DNA of 11,106 bases from an uncultured Collinsella sp. (lineage in GTDB: Bacteria; Actinomycetota; Coriobacteriia; Coriobacteriales; Coriobacteriaceae). The translations under genes and the position numbers were made by a program. The stretch lies in assembly GCA_938023905.1 (NCBI GenBank), contig CALJCO010000060.1, positions 1 through 11,106 on the forward strand. The letters are read 5' to 3'. Below are positions 1 through 7,631 of this stretch, in pieces. The notes under the pieces were generated by a model. The model did not search any database. It was given only the letters and a program-made list of their open reading frames with translations, and had not been told where the DNA came from. Every line of letters begins with the position of its first letter. Position 1 is the first letter of the stretch.

Positions 1-39
1 CCCGTCTTTCCTGCTCCTGCGGAGCAACGGAAAGGCGGG
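1..39 (+). other. Long imperfect hairpin at window edge
   Basis: Arm 1-11 pairs with 29-39 (11 pairs including a U5-G35 wobble on the plus strand). It continues inward as 12-17 with 21-26 after a two-base bulge at 27-28, closing on a TGC loop. No T-run follows on the plus strand. On the minus strand it would be the distal hairpin of a transcript reading out of the window, with an A-C mismatch instead of the wobble. It could be a terminator whose T-run is cut off at the edge, or part of a structured RNA. Confidence 0.5.
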
Positions 40-180
40 CCTCGCGCTGCGGAGTGTTTTCAAAACCAAGCCCGGCCCCGGCCTGCATTGACACAGCTGG
101 CGGTTCTTGGGCATCGCTTGCTGGCGGGGTTCCTTTGCTGAAATGGACTTGGCCGAAAGGGCCGCTGGTCCCGGTCGCTG

Positions 181-199
181 GTTCGCGCTTTGCGTGAAC
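181..199 (+). other. Short hairpin GTTCGCGC-ttt-GCGTGAAC
   Basis: Eight consecutive pairs with a 3-nt loop. One pair (185 with 195) is G-U if transcribed from the plus strand and A-C mismatched on the minus strand. A second hairpin lies just before it at 145-171: GGAC/GTCC outer pairs and GGCC/GGCC inner pairs around a GAAAG loop. The role is unknown. No T-run follows either hairpin, so they are not ordinary terminators. Confidence 0.4.
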
Positions 200-219
200 T
201 CCGCGCTACTGTGGGTCAG

Positions 220-609
220 TTAGGCTTCTGTTTTTGGACCCGCTACATCTTCCCGCCTCAGCATCGACCTTAGCTTCTCGAAACTCTCCTCGCTCAGGCA
301 GTGCTCCATGTGACAGCCCTCTTGCGAGGCAACCTCGGGCGTTACGCCTGCGTCCTCTAGCAGACCTACAAAAAAGCAGTGGCGCTCCCACATTTGACGG
401 GCAACCTCAAGACCGCGTTCCGTCAGATGCACGTCGCGTTTGCCCATTTCGACATAGCCGTTGCTTTCCAGCGTCGCCATGGCCTTGGAAACGCTCGCCT
501 TGGTTACGCCGAGGTACTCCGCAACGTCGATCGAGCGCACGGTGCCCTGACGTTCCGACAGAACGTAGATCGATTCGAGATAGTCTTCTCCGGATTCACG
601 CAGGGCCAT
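220..609 (-). CDS. DtxR/MntR-family metal-dependent transcriptional regulator (short form)
   Basis: A 129-residue cytoplasmic repressor of the DtxR/MntR family, which binds operator DNA when loaded with Fe(II) or Mn(II) and usually controls metal uptake. Residues 7-65 form the winged helix-turn-helix (recognition region near IDVAEYLGVTKASVSK), and 66-118 the metal-binding and dimerisation helices. Candidate ligands by alignment with the family are D9, E12, H77, C99, E102 and H103. D9 is MntR-like (DtxR has Met there), while C99 in EGCHMEHC is DtxR-like (MntR has Glu), so metal preference cannot be read off. There is no C-terminal SH3-like domain, so it is closer in size to MntR (about 140 residues) than to DtxR (about 226). 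The ATG at 609 has a GAAAGG ribosome-binding site 7 nt upstream. It stands alone; its promoter region is 610-740, with a candidate autoregulatory palindrome at 649-679. No metal transporter is adjacent. Confidence 0.9.
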   Translation of the reverse strand: MALRESGEDYLESIYVLSERQGTVRSIDVAEYLGVTKASVSKAMATLESNGYVEMGKRDVHLTERGLEVARQMWERHCFFVGLLEDAGVTPEVASQEGCHMEHCLSEESFEKLRSMLRREDVAGPKTEA

Positions 610-648
610 GGGCCGCCTTTCGCGATGGCTTCTAGTTAGCCTTTGGAT

Positions 649-679
649 ACTTTTGCTTGATTTACTTTACCGCAAAAGT
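649..679. promoter_or_regulatory. Candidate operator upstream of the metalloregulator gene
   Basis: ACTTTTGC (649-656) and GCAAAAGT (672-679) form a perfect 8-bp inverted repeat with a 15-nt spacer, in the AT-richer stretch 40-70 bp upstream of the regulator start. A nested ACTTT/AAAGT repeat occupies 664-679. Position and symmetry suit an autoregulatory site for a dimeric repressor. It does not match the classical DtxR or MntR box closely, and I could not place convincing -35 and -10 hexamers, so this is inference. Confidence 0.35.
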
Positions 680-740
680 TGCCTATGTCTTACTACGTTG
701 TCTAAAAAGTTAACCGTGTTTCACAAAACGCACGGGACGA

Positions 741-764
741 AAACAAAGCGGGGACACGCCCCGC
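741..764 (-). terminator. Intrinsic terminator of the ABC-F / HAD unit
   Basis: On the minus strand a GCGGGG/CCCCGC stem (759-764 with 748-753) with a 5-nt loop is followed by TTTGTTTT. It lies about 58 nt beyond the stop codon of the Cof-type phosphatase, with no other gene in between. Confidence 0.75.
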
Positions 765-783
765 AAGGAGTGCCCCCGACTGC

Positions 784-812
784 CGGCGCAAAAGGAACGT
801 CCCCAAGTGCCG
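784..812 (-). repeat. GGGGAC-core hairpin element A
   Basis: Arms 784-789 and 807-812 pair over 6 positions (one wobble) around a 17-nt core, read on the minus strand as TTGGGGACGTTCCTTTT. It starts about 9 nt after the stop codon of the Cof-type phosphatase. Core length and the position of GGGGAC match three other elements in this window. It has the weakest stem of the four. Confidence 0.5.
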
Positions 813-821
813 AATCCGTAG

Positions 822-1592
822 CTATAGCAGGCCAAAGTGCTCGGCGGCGTTGTAGATGCCGTCGTCGTCTACGGCGGTCGTCACGTAGGTCGCTGCGGCC
901 TTCACGGTATCCTGCGCGTTGCCCATGGCCACACTTGTGCCCACGGCCGAGAACATCGACAGGTCGTTCTCGCCGTCGCCAAAGGCGATCGCCTCGCTCG
1001 CGTCGACACCCAGGCGCTCCAGCGTCGCTGCCACACCCAGGTCCTTGCCGCCGTTAGCGGGAATAATGTCGCAGAACAGGTCGCACCAGCGCGTGGTGAG
1101 CGAATGCGACACGGCGTCGGTCACGATATGCTCGTCGGCCGGATCCACAAAGGCGCAAAACTGGTAGACCGGCGCGTCAAAGGCGTGCTCAAACGGCTCC
1201 TCGTGGTAGACAATTCCCGCGTTGCTGCCGGCCGTCACCACGCGCTCGGACAGGCGGTTCACAAACGAGTTCTCGCCCTGCATGCACAGCGAGTCGTAGC
1301 GCCCCTCGGCCACCTGGTCCACAATCACCGCAACGTCGTCCGGATCGATCGGGCAGCTACGGTAAACGCCCTCGGCATCAAAACAGTGCTGGCCCGAAAG
1401 CGTAATGTACGCATCCCAACCAAGATCGAACAGCCAATCGGGCATCTGGTAGGTCGGGCGACCCGTGGCAATGACGCACGCAATCCCCTGCTCGTGAAAG
1501 CTGTCGAGCACCTGCTGCGCCGACGCCGGAATCCGGTGCGTCTCAAAGCTCAGCAGCGTGCCGTCGATATCAAAAAACGCGGCCTTGATCAT
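822..1592 (-). CDS. Cof-type HAD-IIB family hydrolase (sugar- or nucleotide-phosphate phosphatase)
   Basis: A 256-residue cytoplasmic phosphatase of the haloacid dehalogenase superfamily, Cof/YbiV-like (class IIB cap). Motif I is FFDIDGTLL with nucleophile D8 and acid/base D10; motif II is T43 in ATGR; the motif III lysine is K183 in GGKDLG; motif IV is GDGENDLSM with Mg-binding D206 and D210. The cap domain spans about 80-180. Length is typical of the family (250-280). Substrates in this family are broad, mostly phosphosugars, flavin or pyridoxal phosphates, and cannot be assigned from sequence. The ATG at 1592 lies 6 nt beyond the stop of the upstream ABC-F gene, and a GAGGAG ribosome-binding site overlaps that gene's last codons, so the two are co-transcribed and probably translationally coupled. 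A terminator follows at 741-764. Confidence 0.92.
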   Translation of the reverse strand: MIKAAFFDIDGTLLSFETHRIPASAQQVLDSFHEQGIACVIATGRPTYQMPDWLFDLGWDAYITLSGQHCFDAEGVYRSCPIDPDDVAVIVDQVAEGRYDSLCMQGENSFVNRLSERVVTAGSNAGIVYHEEPFEHAFDAPVYQFCAFVDPADEHIVTDAVSHSLTTRWCDLFCDIIPANGGKDLGVAATLERLGVDASEAIAFGDGENDLSMFSAVGTSVAMGNAQDTVKAAATYVTTAVDDDGIYNAAEHFGLL

Positions 1593-1598
1593 CCTCGC

Positions 1599-3458
1599 CT
1601 ACTCCTCGCCCTCGAGCTTCTCGCTCGCCTCGAGCCACGCCATCTCCAGCTCGTCCATGGCGGCGTGGGCCTCGTCGATCTTTGCCTGCTGCTCGCCCAG
1701 CGCCGTGTAGTTGGTGGGATCGACCTGGGCCATGGCGGCCTCGGCCTCCTCCACGCGAGCGCGCTGCGTTTCCATCTTGCGCTCGAGCGAGCTCACCTCA
1801 CGACGGAGCTTTTGGCGCTCGGCATTGGAAAGGCCGTTGGGCTGACCGCTCGACTTGGGCTTTTCGGCCGCAGCCGCCGCGGCACCGGTGTCGAACGTAC
1901 CGGTCTTGGCGCTCGGTGCACCCACGGGCTCGCCCTCGGCGGTGGCGTTGCACAGGCGCAGGTACTGGTCGACGCCGCCGGGCATATGCGTCAGGTGGCC
2001 GTCGAGCAGCGCCCACTGCTGGTCGGTCACGCGCTCCATCAAAAAGCGGTCGTGCGTCACCAGAATCAGCGTGCCGGGCCAGCCGTCCAGCAAGTCCTCG
2101 ACAATCGCCAGCATGTCGGTATCCAGGTCGTTGCCGGGCTCGTCCAGGATGAGCACGTTGGGCTCGTCCAGGATCGTCAGCAGCAGCGACAGGCGACGGC
2201 GCTGGCCGCCCGAAAGATCGCCGATGCGGCTCCAGAGCTGCTGCGTCGTAAAGCCCAGACGCTCGCAGAGCTTCTCGGGTGAAGTCTCCTTGCCGTCAAT
2301 GACGTAGTACTTCTTATAGTGGCTGAGCACCTCGCGGATCGTGTCGCCCATGTAGGGTTCGAGCTCCTCGAGCTGCTGCGACAGCACGCCAAAGCGCACC
2401 GTCTGGCCGATCTTCACGCGGCCGCGCAGGGGCGCGATCTTGCCCTGGATCACGTCGAGCAAAGTCGACTTGCCGGCGCCGTTCTCGCCCAAAAGACCAT
2501 AGCGGTCGCCCGCACCAATGAGCCAGGTCACGTCGTTGAGCACCTGCTTGGGCGCGCCATCGGTATCCGCATAGCCGGCGTCCACGTCGACCACATCGAT
2601 AACCTGCTTGCCCAGGCGGCTCACGGCCAGGCGCTTGAGCTCCAGCTCGTCACGCACGGGCGGCACGTCGGCGATCAGCTCGCGAGCGGCATCCACGCGA
2701 AACTTGGGCTTGGTGGAGCGCGCCTGGGCACCGCGGCTCAGCCACGCGAGCTCCTTACGTGCCATGTTGCGACGGCGCTCCTCGGTAACCGCGGCCATGC
2801 GGTCGCGTTCCACGCGCTGCAGGATATATGCCGAATAGCCGCCCTCGAAGGGATCGACCTGGCCGTCGTGAACCTCCCACATGCTGGTGCAGACCTCGTC
2901 CAAGAACCAGCGATCGTGCGTGACCACGAGCATCGCGCCCTGACCGCGCTGCCAGCGGGCCTTTAAGTGACGCGCAAGCCAGTTGATGGTGCGCATGTCC
3001 AGATGGTTGGTGGGCTCATCGAGCATGAGCACGTCATAGTCGCCGATCAGCAGGCGCGCGAGGTCCACGCGGCGGCGCTGACCGCCCGAGAGCTCGCCTA
3101 CCATGCCCTCCCAGGGCACATCGCTAATAAGACCGGCCAGAATCTGGCGCGTACGGGGGCTCGACGCCCACTCGTACTCGGGGGCGTCACCCACAACGGC
3201 ATGATGCACGGTATCGGTATCGACAAGCTGGTCCTTTTGGCCGAGTAGACCGATCGTGATGCCGCGGCGGTGCGTCACGCGTCCGTCATCGGGCTCCAGC
3301 GTGCCGGCGAGCACGCTCAGCAGCGTCGACTTGCCGTCGCCGTTTTTGCCGACAATACCAATACGGTCGCCCTCGTCCACGCCGAGCGTCACGCTATCGA
3401 AAATATGCTTGGTGGGAAACTCTAGGCTGACGGAATCGCATCCCAAAAGAATCGCCAT
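1599..3458 (-). CDS. ABC-F family ATPase, Uup-like
   Basis: A 619-residue soluble protein with two ABC ATPase domains and no membrane segment, the ABC-F layout. These proteins act on the ribosome or in nucleic-acid maintenance, not in transport. NBD1 has Walker A GKNGDGKST (37-45), signature LSGGQRRR (123-130), Walker B LMLDEPTNHLD (144-154) and the VVTHD switch (178-182). A charged linker at about 213-285 corresponds to the P-site tRNA interaction motif. NBD2 has Walker A GENGAGKST (324-332), signature LSGGQRRR (415-422), Walker B LILDEPGNDLD (436-446) and VTHD (467-470). After an Ala-rich linker (525-545) comes a charged C-terminal coiled coil (about 545-615), as in Uup. Position 40 is Asp in GKNGDGKS, where Ala or Ser is common. 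The ATG at 3458 is preferred over upstream starts because GGAG lies 8 nt before it and family similarity begins there; the open frame further upstream is only leader. A resistance role cannot be excluded, but the coiled coil favours Uup. Confidence 0.92.
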   Translation of the reverse strand: MAILLGCDSVSLEFPTKHIFDSVTLGVDEGDRIGIVGKNGDGKSTLLSVLAGTLEPDDGRVTHRRGITIGLLGQKDQLVDTDTVHHAVVGDAPEYEWASSPRTRQILAGLISDVPWEGMVGELSGGQRRRVDLARLLIGDYDVLMLDEPTNHLDMRTINWLARHLKARWQRGQGAMLVVTHDRWFLDEVCTSMWEVHDGQVDPFEGGYSAYILQRVERDRMAAVTEERRRNMARKELAWLSRGAQARSTKPKFRVDAARELIADVPPVRDELELKRLAVSRLGKQVIDVVDVDAGYADTDGAPKQVLNDVTWLIGAGDRYGLLGENGAGKSTLLDVIQGKIAPLRGRVKIGQTVRFGVLSQQLEELEPYMGDTIREVLSHYKKYYVIDGKETSPEKLCERLGFTTQQLWSRIGDLSGGQRRRLSLLLTILDEPNVLILDEPGNDLDTDMLAIVEDLLDGWPGTLILVTHDRFLMERVTDQQWALLDGHLTHMPGGVDQYLRLCNATAEGEPVGAPSAKTGTFDTGAAAAAAEKPKSSGQPNGLSNAERQKLRREVSSLERKMETQRARVEEAEAAMAQVDPTNYTALGEQQAKIDEAHAAMDELEMAWLEASEKLEGEE

Positions 3459-3502
3459 ATGCCCTGCTCCTTCGTAGAAATTCAACGTTCTCCATGATAG
3501 CG

Positions 3503-3543
3503 AAAACCACCACAAAGGGGACGGGCGCCTTCGTGGTGGTTTT
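3503..3543. repeat. GGGGAC-core hairpin element B in the ABC-F leader
   Basis: Perfect 11-bp arms AAAACCACCAC (3503-3513) and GTGGTGGTTTT (3533-3543) enclose one A/C mismatch and a 17-nt core, AAGGGGACGGGCGCCTT on the plus strand. It lies between the pst terminator and the ABC-F start, 45 nt upstream of that ATG. Read toward ABC-F, the stem ends in TTTT, so it might act as an attenuator or weak terminator in the leader. That role is inference. Confidence 0.65.
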
Positions 3544-3568
3544 GGGCAAGCGCACCAGCACACGACAC

Positions 3569-3605
3569 AAAAAGGCGGGCCATCTCCCGCAAGAGATGAC
3601 CCGCC
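3569..3605 (-). terminator. Intrinsic terminator of the pst operon
   Basis: On the minus strand a 13-position stem with one mismatch (3593-3605 with 3574-3586) and a 6-nt loop is followed directly by TTTTT (3573-3569). It is 57 nt beyond the pstB stop, as expected for the end of the pst transcript. The rest of 3459-3661 holds element B and the ABC-F leader. Confidence 0.88.
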
Positions 3606-3661
3606 TCTCCAATCAGTCCCGTGGCGACCGTGGCCGCCGCGGGCCTCAAGCATGTTCCGGA

Positions 3662-4530
<869 letters not shown>

Positions 4531-4534
<4 letters not shown>

Positions 4535-5457
4535 TCGGCCGTCATCTTCCTTGCCAGTTGCTTGCCCACGATACGGGCGATTACGTTAAACAGCAGCACG
4601 CAGATCATCAGCAGTGCCGCGGTGCCCCAGACGATCTGCTGGGCCTCGGGGCTGCCCTCGCCATAGATCTTGTAGATGTGCACGGCCAGCGACTCGCCGG
4701 GACGGAACACGTTCCAGGCGCAGGTGGGGCTCGACAGGTTAAAGCTCAAGAAGTTCAGACGAACCGGCGAGCTCATGCCCGAGGTAAAGAGCAGCGCCGC
4801 GGCCTCGCCAAACACGCGGCCGGCCGAAAGCACGATGCCGGTCACGATGGCGGGCATGGCCTCGGGAATCAGGATGTGCAGTGTGGCCTCCCAGCGAGTG
4901 AGGCCCATGGCCAGGCACGCATCGCGCTGGGCCTGCGGCACGTCCTCGAGCGCCTGCTGAATCACGCGCACCAGGATGGGGATGTTGAACATGGTGAGCG
5001 CGACGGCGCCGGAGATGATGGAGTACTTCCAGCCCAGCTGCACCGAGAACACCAGAAAGCCGAACATGCCGACGACGATGGAAGGCAACGAGGACAAGGT
5101 CTCGATAGCGGTGGAGGCGATGTCGCGGATAGGGCCGTTCGGCGCGTACTCAACCAGGAAGACCGCTCCGCCCAGGCTGATGGGCACCGAGATGACTAGA
5201 GTGATCAGCAGCAGGTAGAACGAGTCGAACAGCTGGTAGAGCACGCCGCCCTGGGTTCCGTTGGCGCGCGCAGGCTGCGTGAGGAAGCCCGGCTGGAACA
5301 GCGTCGAGATGCCCTCGAACAGGATGTAGGCCACCATGGAGACGACGATGAGCATGACGATGGCGACGATCGCCGTCAGCACGCCCGTGGCGATGCGGTC
5401 CTGCCTTTGGACACGCCCGAGTCTCGCCTCGTCGATATGGATGCGCGTGCTAGCCAC
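4531..5457 (-). CDS. pstA: Phosphate ABC transporter permease PstA
   Basis: A 308-residue integral membrane subunit that forms the phosphate channel with PstC. A cytoplasmic N-terminus is followed by a first membrane helix at about 23-46, a periplasm-side loop, and further hydrophobic helices at about 80-102, 124-140, 147-165, 200-222 and 277-297, as in the six-helix PstA fold. The EAA loop that contacts PstB is at about 173-199 (RDACLAMGLTRWEATLHILIP). FGEAAALLFTSG at 216-227 is typical of PstA. I chose the GTG at 5457, which overlaps the pstC stop by 8 nt and follows a purine-rich AAGGGGGCGAAGG site. The frame also allows a TTG at 5481 (eight residues more), which is less likely. Confidence 0.94.
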
Positions 5458-6358
5458 GAGCCTTCGCCCCCTTGCGGCCAATGAGATGGATGATCAGGAT
5501 AAAGATGAGGCTCATGCCCATCAGCAGAAGACCGAGCGCCCACAGGACGTCGTCCTGGGCCGAGCCCTCGGCATAGACCGCCATGGACGTGGTGAGCGTG
5601 GTGGTGATGGTGGAGGCCGGCGACAGCAGCGACGTCGGCATGGCCTCGATACCGCCGATAACCATGCGCACGGCGAGCGTCTCGCCAAAGGCGCGGGTCA
5701 TGCCAAGGATGACCGCGGTCATGAGCGAGGACATGGCGCTCTTGAGCACCACGTGCCAGATGGTCTGCCAGCGGGTGTAGCCCAGCGCGAGCGAACCCTG
5801 ACGGTAGCTGTCGGGCACGGCACGCAGGCCATCGACCGAAAGCGTGGTCATGGTCGGCAGGATCATGACGGCCAGCACGATGGCGCCGGGCAAGATGCCC
5901 AGGCCTGTGCTCACGTGGAGAACGCTCTTCATAAGGCCGACGACCACGTGAAAACCGATCAGGCCAAAGACGACCGAGGGAATGCCGGTCAAAAGCTCAA
6001 TAAGCGGCTGAAAGACCTTGGAGCCAAACTTAGGCTGGATCTCGACCGCAAAGATGGCAGAGCCGATGGCGATGGGCAGCGCGATGAGCGTGGAGAGCAC
6101 CATGACCGCAAACGAGGTGACGATCAGGGGCAGGGCGCCGGTGTAGGGCAGGCCGTTTTCGGCTGTGTTGGCCAGATCCCACTTGGTGCCGGCGAAGAAC
6201 TCTACGACCGAGACGCCGTCCTTGAGAAAAGCCGAGAGGCCCTTTTGGGCGACCATAAAGATGAGCGCGGCAACGACAAGCGTCACGAGCGCTACGCACG
6301 CGCCCGTGACGCCCAGGCCCACGTTCTCAAGGTCGCGCTTTGGCAGCTGTTTTGCCAT
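5450..6358 (-). CDS. pstC: Phosphate ABC transporter permease PstC
   Basis: A 302-residue membrane permease, partner of PstA. The first membrane segment is at about 13-37, followed by an external loop containing FFAGTKWDL, common in PstC proteins. Further helices lie at about 75-105, 124-145, 155-172, 205-222 and 270-294. The EAA loop at about 180-206 (PDSYRQGSLALGYTRWQTIW) is the PstB contact, and MTRAFGETLAV at 220-230 is a PstC signature. Length matches the family. The ATG at 6358 has GGAAAGG about 8 nt upstream and is 24 nt from the pstS stop; the 3' end overlaps the pstA start. These spacings support one pstSCAB transcript. Confidence 0.95.
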   Translation of the reverse strand: MAKQLPKRDLENVGLGVTGACVALVTLVVAALIFMVAQKGLSAFLKDGVSVVEFFAGTKWDLANTAENGLPYTGALPLIVTSFAVMVLSTLIALPIAIGSAIFAVEIQPKFGSKVFQPLIELLTGIPSVVFGLIGFHVVVGLMKSVLHVSTGLGILPGAIVLAVMILPTMTTLSVDGLRAVPDSYRQGSLALGYTRWQTIWHVVLKSAMSSLMTAVILGMTRAFGETLAVRMVIGGIEAMPTSLLSPASTITTTLTTSMAVYAEGSAQDDVLWALGLLLMGMSLIFILIIHLIGRKGAKARG

Positions 6359-6382
6359 TGCAAACCTTTCCGGGGCGATTAC

Positions 6383-7321
6383 TTATTTAGCGGATACCTT
6401 GCCGCTGGCGTCCTTGACGACCTTCATGGCAGAGACTGGGATAAAGCCCTGCTCCTCGACGAGCTTGCCCTGGACGTCGTCGGAAAGCATGAACTCCAGG
6501 AAGGCCGTGGTGGCCTCGTCGGCGTCCTTGGAGCAGTACATGTGCTCGGTCGCCCAGATCTTAAAGGAGTCGTCGGTAACGTTTGCGCTCTTGGGCTCGA
6601 CGCCCTCGACCTTGATGGCGTTGAACTTGGAGTCGTCGAAGTGCGAGAAGTCGAGGTAGGAGATGGCGTTGTCGGTGCTGGCCATCTGGGTCTGGACGTC
6701 GCCGGACTTGTCGAGCTCGGCGTCGCCCTTAAAGTCGTTGGCCTCGTCGCCAAAGACGGCAGCCTCAAAGGTGGCGCGGGTACCGGAGCCGGCCTTGCGG
6801 TTGAGGACGACGATGGTGGCGTCGTCGCCACCGACCTCCTTCCAGTTGGTGATCTGGCCGGAGAAGATGCCCTTGAGCTGCTCGAGGGACAGGTCGTCGA
6901 CCGTAACGTTCTTGGAGACGACGGGGCCCATGCCCACGACGGCGACCTCGTGGTCGACGAGGTTCTTGACCTGATCGGCCTCGAGCTTGGTCTCGGCGAA
7001 GACGTCAGAGTTACCGATGGTGACGGTGCCGGCGGCGACAGCGGTCAGGCCCTTACCCGAACCGTTACCCGAACCGGAGACGGAGACGTCCGGATTGGCA
7101 TCCATGAACTTCTCGGCAGCGGCCTCGACGAGAGCCTGGAACGAGGAGGCACCGTCGTAGGTCACCTCACCGGAGACGGACTCGGCGGCAGCGGCGCTAC
7201 CCTTGTCGGCGGCGTCGGAAGCGCCTGCGCCGCTGCAACCAACGAGGCCGAGGCCCACGATGCTGGCGAGACCACCAGCGAGGCCGAGGAACTGACGACG
7301 AGAATAAGCCTGATCGAGCAT
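6383..7321 (-). CDS. pstS: Phosphate-binding lipoprotein PstS, probable Tat-exported
   Basis: A 312-residue periplasmic-type solute-binding protein that captures phosphate for PstCAB, tethered to the cell surface in a Gram-positive envelope. The signal peptide is residues 1-28: SRRQFLGL at 7-14 fits the twin-arginine motif, a hydrophobic stretch follows, and LVGC (26-29) is a lipobox with Cys29 as the lipidated residue. After a Ser/Ala/Gly linker, the binding fold starts at about 51. Phosphate-contact motifs are GNGSGKGL (85-92) and RKAGSGTR (175-182). The ATG at 7321 is preferred to the GTG at 7354 because GAAAGGAAG lies just upstream and the lipoprotein signal starts there. It is the first gene of the pst operon; the promoter must lie in 7322-7556. 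Phosphate-starvation induction is expected from the family, but I saw no clear Pho box. Confidence 0.95.
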   Translation of the reverse strand: MLDQAYSRRQFLGLAGGLASIVGLGLVGCSGAGASDAADKGSAAAAESVSGEVTYDGASSFQALVEAAAEKFMDANPDVSVSGSGNGSGKGLTAVAAGTVTIGNSDVFAETKLEADQVKNLVDHEVAVVGMGPVVSKNVTVDDLSLEQLKGIFSGQITNWKEVGGDDATIVVLNRKAGSGTRATFEAAVFGDEANDFKGDAELDKSGDVQTQMASTDNAISYLDFSHFDDSKFNAIKVEGVEPKSANVTDDSFKIWATEHMYCSKDADEATTAFLEFMLSDDVQGKLVEEQGFIPVSAMKVVKDASGKVSAK

Positions 7322-7346
7322 GATCTTCCTTTCATACAAGCGACTC

Positions 7347-7363
7347 GCGGGCACCCTGCCCGC
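7347..7363 (-). promoter_or_regulatory. Perfect hairpin in the pstS leader
   Basis: GCGGGCA and TGCCCGC pair over 7 bp with a 3-nt loop, 26 nt upstream of the pstS start and before its ribosome-binding site. No T-run follows, so it is not a terminator. It may stabilise the leader or affect translation; that is inference. The rest of 7364-7514 is the presumed pst promoter region, where I could not place convincing hexamers. Confidence 0.4.
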
Positions 7364-7514
7364 TTTGCTGTTTGGAAAGATACGGTCTCGATCGGGCAGC
7401 GCCCGCGTCAGCTGCGCTTTATTACGGGCATCTGATAGACCCTTACCGCAAGCGCGGCAGGGCTTTACAAACGAATAACAATCCCGCCGACAAGCATGAC
7501 CCGCCTTTTACACC

Positions 7515-7551
7515 AAATGATCCGTTTTCCTCCGTCCCCAAGGGATCATTT
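7515..7551. repeat. GGGGAC-core hairpin element C
   Basis: Perfect 9-bp arms AAATGATCC (7515-7523) and GGATCATTT (7543-7551) enclose a one-base mismatch and a 17-nt core, read on the minus strand as TTGGGGACGGAGGAAAA. It lies 5 nt beyond the pepV terminator and upstream of the pst operon. Same architecture as elements A, B and D, with unrelated arms. Confidence 0.65.
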
Positions 7552-7556
7552 TCAGA

Positions 7557-7595
7557 AAGAGGACGGCATAGACCTTCTGGTCATGCCGTCCTCTT
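7557..7595 (-). terminator. Terminator of the HAD / dipeptidase unit
   Basis: A 17-bp stem with a single bulged base (7570) and a 4-nt loop: 7579-7595 pairs with 7557-7574. On the minus strand it ends in a short CTTTCTGAAAAT tail. It is 36 nt beyond the dipeptidase stop. The T-run is weak, but stem length and position make a terminator likely. It separates the dipeptidase unit from pst. Confidence 0.75.
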
Positions 7596-7631
7596 CGAAA
7601 GACAGGTTGTCACCCTGGCGTTCGCGTAACC

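Larger units (their letters stand above)
1..219. other. Non-coding region with several hairpins, function unknown
   Basis: No convincing gene lies between the window edge and the 3' end of the metalloregulator gene. Some frames stay open (plus frame 3 for about 64 codons; the minus frame after the regulator stop for about 73), but at this GC content that is expected by chance, and neither has a recognisable product or a clear start. The stretch holds three hairpins (1-39, 145-171, 181-199) and an imperfect direct repeat around GCTGGCGG (about 97-104 and 120-127). Two of the hairpins contain a G-U pair only if read as plus-strand RNA, which weakly favours a plus-strand transcript. It was compared by eye with SRP RNA, RNase P RNA, tmRNA and 6S RNA and matched none. 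Confidence 0.4.

Noticed and set aside
1..219. Identification as SRP RNA, RNase P RNA, tmRNA or 6S RNA
   Set aside because: None of the conserved sequence blocks of these RNAs were found on either strand; only generic hairpins remain.
748..764. GGGGAC in the terminator stem as a fifth member of the element family
   Set aside because: The motif is in the stem of a normal intrinsic terminator with a 5-nt loop, not in a 17-nt core, so it does not share the architecture.
837..2282. 481-codon plus-strand frame opposite the HAD and ABC-F genes
   Set aside because: Shadow frame: no family motifs, and every residue is opposite conserved catalytic motifs on the minus strand.
5336..7435. 699-codon open frame on the plus strand opposite pstC and pstS
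   Set aside because: It is antisense to well-supported genes, has low-complexity Gly/Asp/Val/His-rich content, and arises from GC-rich codon structure of the real genes.
7322..7514. A Pho box and sigma-70 promoter upstream of pstS
   Set aside because: No pair of hexamers at acceptable spacing and no direct repeat resembling a Pho box could be defended by eye.
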